Below are positions 53,061 through 62,645 of a stretch of DNA of 64,000 nt, piece by piece. The notes under the pieces were generated by a model. It searched no databases. It had not been told where the DNA came from and saw only the letters and a list, made by a program, of their open reading frames with translations. Each line of letters opens with the position of its first letter. Position 1 is the first letter of the stretch. The position numbers and the translations under genes are program-made. Origin of the DNA: Rhynochetos jubatus (lineage: Eukaryota; Chordata; Aves; Eurypygiformes; Rhynochetidae); the NCBI GenBank assembly GCA_027574665.1, contig CM050662.1, forward strand, positions 3,192,501-3,256,500. The letters are read 5' to 3'.

Positions 53061-53934
53061 TTCAGTCCCTAGCTGCTTGGACGTGTGTGCAGATGGCGCT
53101 GGGAGGACCATTTCTTGGTGAGCCAGTGCCACCATCATGCTGGAGCATCTCATGTCTCCCACCAGGTCTAGGAGCATGGGGTCTGTTTGCCCCAGGGATC
53201 CCACTGTGTTTGCTCCATGACCACAGCTGTGCTCACCAAGTGTCTCCCTTGACAGTGTTTCTCACCGGGGAAGGTGTGACCCAGATGGAAAGGAGCCGCC
53301 AGGACAGAGGAGGGTGCCGTCTCCTGGGCAAAGTGCCCTGTGCCTGAGCCAGGGAGAGACAGGCTGTAGTGGCTGCTTATCGCAGTGTGGGTCTGGTGTC
53401 AGACTGGTCTCTTGGCCCCCAGGATGCTTTGCAACTTGGACCAGCGCTCCCACCTCAGCTGGACACAGATTTTGGTTGTCACTCACCAGCATGCACAGCA
53501 GAGCCTGGCAGGCTCTTCCCTCCTGGCCTGTGTGGCTCAGAACACCCCTGTTCTCCCCCAAATCATCCATCCTTCCCACCCCTTGACTGTGCCATGTCCA
53601 GGCACTGTCTGTGAGATGGACAAATCTGTATGCAGACTCTTTGGCATCCCAACAAGTGGCTTGATGTCCCAAGCTGAGAACATGCCTATGCAACACCTTG
53701 CAGCCCTCAGCCCTGGCTCCCAGAGGGACAGAGACACTGTGGATGGACAGCAGGAACCCCAGTACCTCCATGGCTGCTCCCCACTGGGGCAAGTCAGAGC
53801 CAAGGCTGAGGGCTGATGGACCCTGAAGCCTCCCCATGTCTCTGCAGATCAGGGCTGTGCCATTGGCTGAGACAACTTGGGGATGGAGGCAGGGGGATGC
53901 ACCTCACGGCAACAGGGAGGAGCCAGGAATGGGA
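53061..53934. other. GC-rich background
   Basis: Overlapping open frames (53262-53837 on the -, 53385-53816 on the +) without domains. Nothing supported. Confidence 0.5.
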
Positions 53935-54125
53935 CCATTGTTGAGATAGAAATGGTGAATCCATTAATCTTCAGAAATACAATTCACCGTGCAAAACAGA
54001 AAAGGAAAAGAGACACCTCATTTGTTATCAGGTGCATTGTGAGAGTCAGGTTCTTTAATTATCTCACCAAATTCTACAGCCCATTCATCAAGTTGCCACC
54101 ACCAACCTGCCGAGATTACCACCCA
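53935..54125. promoter_or_regulatory. Candidate conserved non-coding element
   Basis: gaatccattaatcttcag near 53957, gaaatacaattcaccgtgc near 53975, tcatttgttatcaggtgc near 54017 (E-box-like caggtg) and ttctttaattatctcacc near 54050. Balanced, non-repetitive, sharp edges. Confidence 0.4.
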
Positions 54126-56659
54126 CAGACCATCTGGGGAGCTGCAGAGGGAGCTGAGGCACTGCTGGCCCCCCGGCAGGCATGCACGTACGCACTCTGC
54201 AGCACAGGCATGCACACTGCTGGGGCTGGTCCTCACCCCTGGAACCCCCCTAAAGGCAGTGCCCGTGGGCTGCAGTGGTAGAGCAGCCCCTGTCCCTGCT
54301 TGGGAATTCAGCTCCCCAGAAACACTGGGCAACCCAGTGCTGCCCGGCATGTTGTTCCTAATGTGGAGAGATGGAAAGCGGTCCAGGGAGATGACATCAT
54401 CCTCAGGGGACAGGCCAGAGGCCAGGGGGGTAGGTAATTGGGACTGATGTCCTCTGCTCCACGGTTTTAGTAATTCCTGTGGGCTGAGGGAATCAACTCC
54501 CAGCCTGGGGCAGAGCCTGGGTCTTGCATATGCTGGGGCTGTCGCACCTGTAAGTCCCTTACAGCTCCCAGTGCTTGGGTTTGGCTTTATCCAAGCTATG
54601 GCTGAAGCTTCACCTCCTTCATACCTGGGTCTAAGAGCCCAGCAGCTCTCTGTTGGGGTGTCAGCCACAAGACTGCACCAGAGAGACCCTCCCCCATGCA
54701 CCTGCAGTCACCTGGGTGTGTACCCAGGAGCGTGGTGAAGGCACAAAGGCAGTCAAGGCATATATTGTTTCATCTTGGCTGAGCTCCTTGGGAAGCCCCT
54801 TCTGGGGTGCTCTGGTGGCTCAGAACTATCTGCTGCAAGGATGGAGGGGACTACATGAGGGGAAAGATGAGCCCATTCTGCCTCCTTAGCTGTGTATTAC
54901 ATCTGCCATGCTGGGTGGAAATGCCCAAAAGAAAAGGCCGTGTCAGGTGCTGCCGTGCTGAGCAGGAGCAGGGCTCTGCAATGGAGACAGCTCCAGCTCC
55001 TGTACTGGCAGAGCTGGGGAGCAGAGTTTGACTGCAAATACCCGCCATGCAGAGCTCGTGGGCTCACAGGTTTTTGGGGACTTTCGGCTGTCTCTGGCAC
55101 AGCTGTAGCCAGGCCTGGCTCAGCATCACCTGCTGCCAGCACAGTGCTGGAGACCTGGGCAAGACTTCTGTGTATCTTAGTTCCTGCTGTCCCTCCTGGC
55201 ATGAGGCTGCTCAGACAGAGGTAAGGGCTTCTGTCCAGCCACCGGTGGGTCAGGAGGGGGTGCTGATGGGATGGACGCAGGGACCAGAGGATGGTCATGG
55301 CAGCAGATGCATGAGCAAGGAAGATGGAAAGGAATGTGACTTGAGATGCTGAGAGATTGGAAACCTCTCTGGGATACAGCACCTGCCATCAAAAGCAGCG
55401 TCTGAGTGTTTTTTATAAGAGCAGGGAGATGCCTGCCTGGATAAATTCTCCATTTGAATAAAGTCAGAAAGGCAAGAGGTGGCTGCACCCCACCTTGCTC
55501 CTGGACCCCTGCTCTGAACCTGGACCCAGGTGCATGGGTGTGGGGTACACAGGCCTGAGCCCCACTCTCCCTAAGCAGGACTGCTCCTCCTCCACCCTCT
55601 CCAAACCCTGGGGACTGGGGATCTCCCCACCTCCTGCAGCTGGGGATGGAGCTGGTCTGGGAGTTCCTGGGGCACACCAGTCCCGTGGAGGGCTGGACGG
55701 GGCTCCTGGCTCCCTGCCACCTTCCCCCAAACCTCCAGTGAGGAAAACTGGTTCCGGCCCATCTGGAGTCCAGATCGGCTTCGGTGAGTAATAAGGGAGT
55801 GGGAAGGAAGGCAGACATCTCCCTGCTCTCCCCGACAGCGTGGAGGAGAGAACAGACTATCCTGGGAGCGCAGATGCAGTGGCACAGCACAATGCACGGG
55901 GTGCTCTTAACCCTGCTGTCGCTGGGACAAGCAGAGGAGAGGTGGCTGTGATGGCCAGACCTCAGGCTTCATCTCCCATCACTTTTCCATGAGGGCAGGA
56001 AGGAGACCTCCCACCCTGAGCACCCCAGGAGAGGCCACGGTGATGGCCACAGGGCACAGTGTGGAGTCCTCTAGACTGGGCAACCTCCCATGCTTACAGC
56101 CCATGGGCTGTGGCTCTGTGGTTGCTCTTTAGCTCAAGCCGTGTCTGGGGACGAGAGGTAAAAAGCATTGCGGATGCCCTCAGCAAACACTACCTTTAGT
56201 GTGAAATCTTGAGCAGAAGCAACCTCGCAAAGGCCACGAGCAGCCAGAATGGGGAGAGATGTTTATGCAGTGCTGTCACTGAAATCACCTCCTTTTTCCC
56301 CAAGGTGCCAAGTGAGTTTAAGACCTGATGGAAAGCCAAGCTTCTCCTGGGTGCGGTGATCATGTAACCGCTGTGCAAGGGGCATGGCGACCCTGGAGCA
56401 GGAGCAAGATGTTTCCTCTTCAGGGTGTTGAGGCACCTCAGCCCTCTGTCAGCATCGCTTGCTCCAGGGCACTGCCAACTGTGCGGTTGCTGCCCCTGGG
56501 ATTGGGACCCCACCAAGCCTCCGGAGCTGCCATGTGGTGTTTTCAACTCAGACAGGTCCCTGCATGGCCCCTGGAGCTGTGATGCCCTGCACGGGATGCC
56601 CATATCCAAGCACCATCTCCTCCAGTCTGGGATGGAGATGCAGCATAATGCAGAAGCCA
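54126..56659. other. GC-rich background
   Basis: A balanced patch at 55380-55470 (gagtgttttttataagagc) is weakly element-like. A splice-flanked 45-nt stretch at 55739-55783 is discussed as a possible microexon. No gene recognised. Confidence 0.5.
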
Positions 56660-57000
56660 AGTGTCTTTTGCTATGAATATTTGGTTTTTTTCATTTTTTT
56701 TTTTTGGTCGAACGAAAACATTTCTGCAGGGAACTACTGTGACTGATTACATTTGTCAGGGTTTTTATCAAGCAATTGAAAGAGCCAGAGATTTTTGGAA
56801 ACCAAATAAGTGAAATATTTTGTCTGGTCAAAATTGTTTCCAGTAAAAATCCCCAGAAAACATGGAGAGAAACTGCTGTAGAAAATTTGCAGTGCAAATT
56901 AAAATGTGTTTTTCCAAGGGAAAACAGCTATGGGGAAAATAAATTTCTTAGCACCATTGCTGGAAGAATGCTCCATGCCAAAGGCATCACCCCATGAGAG
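56660..57000. promoter_or_regulatory. Large AT-rich island with a 12-T run
   Basis: The T run is at 56694-56705. Other words are gaacgaaaacatttctgc near 56711, aagcaattgaaagagcc near 56770, tgaaatattttgtctgg near 56811 and tttgcagtgcaaattaaaatg near 56885, whose tttgcagtgcaaa is a near-perfect dyad. No repeat family is recognised. It could be a conserved element or an old, unrecognised AT-rich insertion. Confidence 0.35.
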
Positions 57001-57679
57001 CACCCTGGGGAACAGGTCTTGGCTGCCCTGCAGGTGCTTGGTCCTGAGAGCACAGTGCCAGCCCAGGGACAGTGGGTCTTGACTTTTCCCTCATTTAACT
57101 GGAAATGGCTGCACAGATTTTACTCACGTTTCCCCCCAAATGTCACCTTTAGGCCACAGTGGAGGGATGAGGATTCCAGGTTTAGCGTGCTGCATCTGGC
57201 CTCCCTTGCGCAGTGGCTGGCAGGGGAGCGGGTGGAGGGGACGTGGTGAGGACACCCTTGGGCTGACTCACTGCTGATGCTGTAGAAATGCTCAGGAGAT
57301 GCCTTAGGACGGGGATTCACAGAAGCTGAGCTGCTGCAGGGTTCCCTCTAAAAAGGTCTTAAGAAAGTCCAAGGTAAGGGATGGGCAGGGAAGGATGAGG
57401 GCAGCGAAAACATGTTCACATCCTCTCTTGTCCCTTTGGCTTAGAGGCTGGAGCCCTTTCTCTAGCTGCCAGGCTTCACCGATGGATTTGTGCCCTGAAA
57501 AGGGAGAGGGCAGCATCTTCTTCAGTCAGGAGCTCTGCCAGGAATGTCCCCAAGGCTGCAAACCTGCAAAGATGTAGCCTTTTACAAAAAAGGCCAAAGA
57601 ACTCCCTGCTCCTGGATCCCAGCGTGGTCACTGGAGCTTCTGCTGGGGCTACTTCTCAGGGAAACCCAGCACAGTCTGG
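57001..57679. other. Mixed background
   Basis: Nothing recognised; a purine-rich run lies near 57370-57400. Confidence 0.5.
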
Positions 57680-57795
57680 TTGCGCCATGCCCTGGGGAGT
57701 CTGTGCCACCGTGCCACAGGGCTATGCTATGCCCTGGGGACCCCAACACAGGGCTGTGCCCTGCTCTGGGAACCCTGTGCCACCCTGTCATGGGC
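57680..57795 (+). repeat. Weak degenerate repeat (GCCCTGGGGA / CTGTGCCACC words)
   Basis: gccctgggga recurs at about 57689 and 57731, and ctgtgccaccctg-type words at 57701 and 57775, suggesting two to three copies of a diverged unit of 40-75 bp. Confidence 0.45.
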
Positions 57796-58139
57796 CAAGA
57801 CATTCCAGCTGCACCTCATCTTGGATGTTGAGAAATATGGCGCAGCTGAACAGAGTTAAAAGTTTTTGGCGGAGTCAGACTTGAGCCTGTGGAGATGAAC
57901 AGAGACCAGAAGCCAAGATGAAGGGGCTGGGGACCAAGTTTGCAGCCTTCCTGAGCCCAGTGGGGGCTGTGATTTGGGACCTCTGCATCTGTATGGCATT
58001 CCTCATTGCTCCTGATGCTGTTCCAGCAGCTCTGGGGACATAAGGAGCCTCCTCTTCTTTAAACCTTGTGCAACCCCGGCATGGCACAGTACAGTCTGAT
58101 CTCTGACCCTGGAGCAGGCTGAGCTCTGTGCTGAATGAG
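57796..58139. other. Background
   Basis: Nothing recognised. Confidence 0.5.
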
Positions 58140-58330
58140 CTGAACTCCCAGGTTAAAAATAGCTCATGACCATGCAAATCACCAGCTGGATATTAATGCG
58201 GATGCAAATAGACCCTGGCAAAGCTGGCAGAGACGCCTTGCCCAGCCATTCTTACCTTGATTTTGCAACCTACAGGCTTTTAACATCTGCTGCTGCTGGT
58301 AATTTATTAGGCTGGGTGGCAGAGGCTTGT
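58140..58330. promoter_or_regulatory. Candidate conserved element or - strand exon
   Basis: Balanced block with ggttaaaaatagctcatg near 58152, tggatattaatgcggatgc near 58187, ttgcaacctacaggc near 58263 and ggtaatttattaggc near 58298. Splice-like boundaries on the - strand would give a 56-nt exon at 58256-58311 (see findings); otherwise it looks like other AT-rich islands here. Confidence 0.35.
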
Positions 58331-58799
58331 AAAGCGCCAGTGCACAGATGACAGAACCCCTATGGATCACCACTGTCCTGGGCTCAGCCAACACTTGGGG
58401 AAGCTCCCACGGGTCAAAGGGAAGGGGATGGGACTGTGAAGGGCTTCCCAGCATTGGTTCCAGCTAGTGCTGGTGGTCAGCATGACTGAAACTGCCAGCA
58501 CGGGGATAGGTAAATAATAGAGCCCCAGGTTGTACATCTGGGTGCTGCACACACCACACTGAACTCTGCAGCTGCCACTGTAACGGCCCCCAGGGAGGTT
58601 TGAGTACCCCAAAAATGCCAGCCCAGGAGTGAGCAAAGCAGCTGTTTCCAGCAAGCTGGGTTCTCCACCCATGAAACGCCTCAGCAGCCTGCGCCCCTGA
58701 GAAAAAGCTATTTCCCATCTTTGTTGAAACACTGTGCATGTCAGATGTACTGCTCCTGCGGGCACAGCAATAGTCAAGAAGAGCCAGAGCACTCCACGG
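58331..58799. other. Background open on the - strand
   Basis: An open - strand frame of 188 codons runs from 58933 down to 58367. It has no recognisable domain, so it is not called as a gene. Confidence 0.4.
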
Positions 58800-59180
58800 G
58801 CAGAGAGAGTCATGTGAAAAATGCTCTTGTTCCCTCTTAAGATGCTTGGAAGGAGCCTGAGGGCTTTAGCACTGTGCCGCTTTGGTTTAAGTTTCTCTAA
58901 TGAGGTTTGCCTTCTATTACTGTCAGGGAACATTTTTCATTGTTGAAGCCACTGTAAATGCAAAGCCTTAAAAATGAGTTTCCATTTCAGATCTGACAGC
59001 TCAGCTGCTAATGTAAAATAGAGAAAAACCACAGATCAGGCTGCCTTTTAGTGCAATTAGCCCTCCAAATGGAGCAATTTACATTGGCACGCTTGTGTAT
59101 CTTCCTGCAGAAGGGAAAAAAAAAAAAAAACCCACCCTCATTACTTAAGCTCAGACCTTTATGAACAGAAATGAGAGAAA
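58800..59180. promoter_or_regulatory. Large candidate conserved element with 15-A run
   Basis: gttctctaatgag-type words near 58891, cttaaaaatgagtttcc near 58967, gctgctaatgtaaaatag near 59002, tagtgcaattagccc near 59049, gagcaatttacattggc near 59073, and a 15-A run at 59116-59130. Non-repetitive apart from the A run. The A run lacks a SINE body or target duplication beside it. Confidence 0.4.
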
Positions 59181-61059
59181 GAGGGAAAAAACACACCAGA
59201 GACCATAGCTCTGGGATGTGCACTCCCATTCTCGCGCTGCTACGCTGCCTACTGTGTGCTGGTGAGATGCTGGGTTTGTCAATAAGCGCCGGGCCGGGTT
59301 TGCACGTGGTGCCTGACCCCCACCCCAGTGTGCTCCTCAGTGCGATTCCTTGTGCTGGTCACGGTGATGGTCCCTGTGGGGGCCAGGGTGGCTGCGGTGT
59401 GTTCCCCATGCCAAATGCTCCACTGTCCCTCCTCTGCCGGATGGGTTTACAGATTAGAGGCTCTGTTCAATTTTTCAGTCCCTGCAAGAGCCTGCAGTGT
59501 GCCAGCACTGCTGCTGTGCCAGCACCCTTTCTGTCATGTGTGAGGTGACCGGCAGCACGCCCATGGTGCAAGTCCTCCCAAAATGCACTTCTGGAGGAGC
59601 TGCCATTTTCTTGTCAACACCAGCCGGGCTTACAACCTCGCTCCCCTCACCGGCTCCGTGCTTGCATCCTTAATATCCACCCAAGGCCAGGGCCCTGCAG
59701 CCCCAGCCTCTCTCAGAATAAAATAAGGTTTCTTTGAGGTCTCAGTGCTCTGATTCACGTGTTGCTCTCACCTCCTCCTCCCCTCCCCACTTCATCCGTC
59801 CAGCTAATGAGGCCAGAGCAGCTCTGTCCAGAAGGTCTGCGCACAACCCCTTGCCTGCGAGGGACACGGGGAGAGAGCAGACCTTGAGACGCAACCCAGA
59901 CGCAGCCAATTCCAGCAGCCCCTCCATGCATTTATTAATACCATTTGCAAGGATGAAATCCAGCTGCCTTGGGAGGAGGAGGCAGGCAGGACGCTGGTGG
60001 GGAAGCCCATCCCTGCAGCAGGCAGGGGATTGACACTCCTTGCAGGCAGAGGTGGGGACAAGCTGGATGAAGCTGGCTCAGCGATGCTGGGTGGGATGTG
60101 CTGCTGCTCTGGGCAGCAATAAACCAACGTTAGCTGAGCACCTTATGAGCTGTTTTGAACTCGAGGACAGCCTGGCTGTAGTGGGGTGATCTTTGCCCAC
60201 TGGCCCCATAGAGAACAGGGCTGAGCCTGGTGCGCTGCAGCCCAACACGGTCACTGAGCCAGGACTCCAGCTTTTCCACTCCATCCAATCGTCTGACCTC
60301 TCTTCCTGGGTGTCCTGCACCTAGATTCATTGCTGTTCCAGCCCTCAGTGCTGGGTTTTGATCCATGGGTCTCTGTGCCGAGTTGGCTGGAGCTGCAGTA
60401 GCCATCCCTGTGTACATGTATGCTGTATGGCCGCAGACCCTGGCAAGTTCAGCCCTTCAGATCAGGGATTTCAGCATCTCCTGGGGTGGCTGCAATGGCC
60501 TGGTGTCTCTCCCCAAAGCCCCCGTGTCCCATTCAAGGACTGAGGAGCTGCGCTTGTGCCTCAGCTGCTGGGGGGCACAGAGAGGTGGAAGCAGGATGGG
60601 TGATGGCTGTCTAGCTCATAAGCAAGGAGAATTAATCCCAAAGGTCTGCACATTCCCTTTGGCCATCAAACTTGTCTCTCATCCCCAAAAATGATCATGT
60701 CAAGCTGACACCATGCATTTCCCACAGACCTGTGCTGACTGGGCTGGTTATGCCACCTTCCTCTACCTCCTCCATAATCAAGCTCCATACAAGCCGCTCG
60801 GTGCCACTGCCCAGGACAGATGTCAGGCCGACCTTTTCAAACACCATCATGACACCAGCCTGCCCGCCCTCACCCAAAACTTCCCTGCTACTCCTCTGCT
60901 CACCCATTATCTGTGTGACAGGGCGCAGAGCTCTGCATCCAACTCCTTCCACCCTCCATACTCCATATCCTCTACCTCTCTCATCCCCTTCCTCATTTCA
61001 CTCAGCTGGATCCCCTGGGAGGACACGATGGGTCCTGACACACCCCAACAGAACCCCCC
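59181..61059. other. GC-rich to balanced background
   Basis: Two small AT-richer patches (59920-59960 with tttattaatacc, 60110-60170 with gcaataaaccaacg). The stretch 60690-61000 is C/T-rich on the + strand. No exon or repeat recognised. Confidence 0.5.
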
Positions 61060-61640
61060 CGGCCTTGTTGCTGATGCGGGGCACGTGGGATGCCGCAGGT
61101 GTCCGAACGCTGCTTCCCATTGTCTCCCACGGTTGTTTTGTCACTTCGCAAGGTTGGAAATGATCGGCTTCCCGTTCCGCTGATTGCTGTGTATTGCTGC
61201 TTTCATTCTCTACAGCTGGTTTCACTTCTGTCTAACGCCACCCGCTTTTCTTAACAGGCCTCTGCTCTCCTGATTGAGGGATTGTCTCTTCGGGTAGCTG
61301 GTAAAGTATTCTTCACAGCTCGGAATTATGATTCAAATTTTTCAGTTTAAATGTGTTCTTCCAGCTGATTCAGCTCATAATTGTTTTCAGCTTTGTGGAA
61401 CTGGCCTGCTCGATGCCACAGGCATGTTCGACATCGGGGGGCTTGATCTGAGCCACATCGTGGCCTCTCCCACTTAAGCAACCAGAGATCAATTCCTCTT
61501 CATCTGCCAAGATTGGTCTGATACAGGCTTCCCTATGCTGCATGAAACTTTTTTATTGAGGGTATTGACCAGCAAGTGTGAGGTGCTTGCAGGACACTAG
61601 ATTTTAAGTACTCTCACGCTGTCCTTCTCTTGCGGTGCAA
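61060..61640. promoter_or_regulatory. Longest balanced-composition island; candidate conserved element or decayed exon
   Basis: About 580 bp of complex sequence near even base composition with retained CpGs: tgtccgaacgctgc near 61099, ttgcgaa-type words, ggtggcgtt on the - strand, cggaattatgattc near 61321, ttttcagtttaaatgtg near 61339, gatgccacaggcatgttcgac near 61412. Several good splice-acceptor-like words (ttcttaacag at 61248-61257, ttgttttcag at 61381-61390) occur on the + strand. A 57-codon - strand frame (61370-61543) and the downstream 60998-61225 frame share phase but are separated by three stops. It may be an enhancer, a decayed gene or an anciently exapted repeat. Confidence 0.4.
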
Positions 61641-62376
61641 GAAGCATTTAAGGAGTGGGTTGTTCAGCACCCAGTGCACCCGTCTTCGCTGTTGGGTGCA
61701 GCCAGGTCTGCTGGGTGCAGCCGGGTGCTCTGCTCCTTGCACTTGGTGCGGGCCAGCCAGCTGAAAGCAGGTGAGAGAACGGTGCAGCACCCGTCTGGGG
61801 CTGAGCGTGGGCTGACTGCGGTCCCATGGGATGGCCATGCCTGAGGGAATGGTGCTTCTGCCTGCACCCTTGAATCCTGTGACAGGGTGTGACCAGCCCT
61901 GTCTGCTGTGCTGCCTCAGGGGTTTCAGCCATGGGATGGCATGGGTCTGTCCTGCAGTGCTGATGGTGTGTGGCAGATAGGATCACCCCAAAACCCAGGG
62001 AGAGGGACCTGGGAGCTGGTGCCACCACCTGAACCCGGTGTCTGAATGTTATGTAAGTCTGCATAACCATTCCCCTCAGGGCATTCGGAAGTGTCCAGCT
62101 GATGCTGCAGCTGGCTGTGGCTGCTTCTCCCAAGACTGACGGTTTATTGACGCCCAGAGGTGCTAGCAATGGGCACGTGTGCCTGCATCCAGACGGGAGC
62201 TGCTGTCCCTGTGCCAGCTGAGCTGAGCAGGAGCAGGCACTGCTCCTCCTTGCTCCAGGGACTGTGGCACTGGCTTGTCTGACCCATGGGTCAGCGCCGA
62301 GGGCTGCATAGTCCCAGGGACTACCTTACACCGCACTGCTGTCCTCTCTTCTCCAGGCATCAAACGTGCCACTCTT
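61641..62376. other. GC-rich background with 19-bp duplication
   Basis: tgggtgcagcc is duplicated at 61693 and 61712. A good donor-like word, agcaggtgagag, lies at 61767-61778. No supported gene. Confidence 0.5.
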
Positions 62377-62645
62377 ATCTTAGAACAACAGAATGGTTTG
62401 GGTTGGAAAGACCTTAAAGGCCATTCAGTCCCACTCCTTGCCATGGGCAGGGACACCTTCCACTAGACCAGGTTGCTCCAAGCCTCATCCAGCCTGGCCT
62501 TGAACACTTCCAGGGATGGGGCATCCACAGCTTCTCTGGGCAACCAGTTTCAGTGCCTCACCACCCTCTCCATGAAGAATTCTTCCTAATATCTAGCCTA
62601 AATCTAACTTCTTTCCATTTAAAGCCATTTTTCTCCCATCCCGCC
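62377..62645 (-). mobile_element. CR1 LINE, short 3' fragment, antisense
   Basis: Read on the - strand this is the last part of CR1 ORF2 and its 3' UTR. On the + strand it shows the reverse complement of familiar CR1 words: gaatggtttgggttggaaag from 62391, accttaaaggcc near 62411, ccactagaccaggttgctcc near 62460 and aagaattcttcctaatatc near 62576. The ORF2 stop (TAG) lies at 62463-62465 on the - strand. The 3' terminal octamer repeat is degraded (agaacaacagaatgg). The ORF2 ending resembles that of the + strand copy at 1488-2180, so the two probably belong to the same or a close subfamily. It is severely 5'-truncated and inert. Confidence 0.93.

Noticed and set aside
59116-59130. 15-A run as the tail of a retroposed gene or SINE
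   Set aside because: No SINE or mRNA-like body adjoins it and no target-site duplication is visible; avian genomes have few active SINEs.
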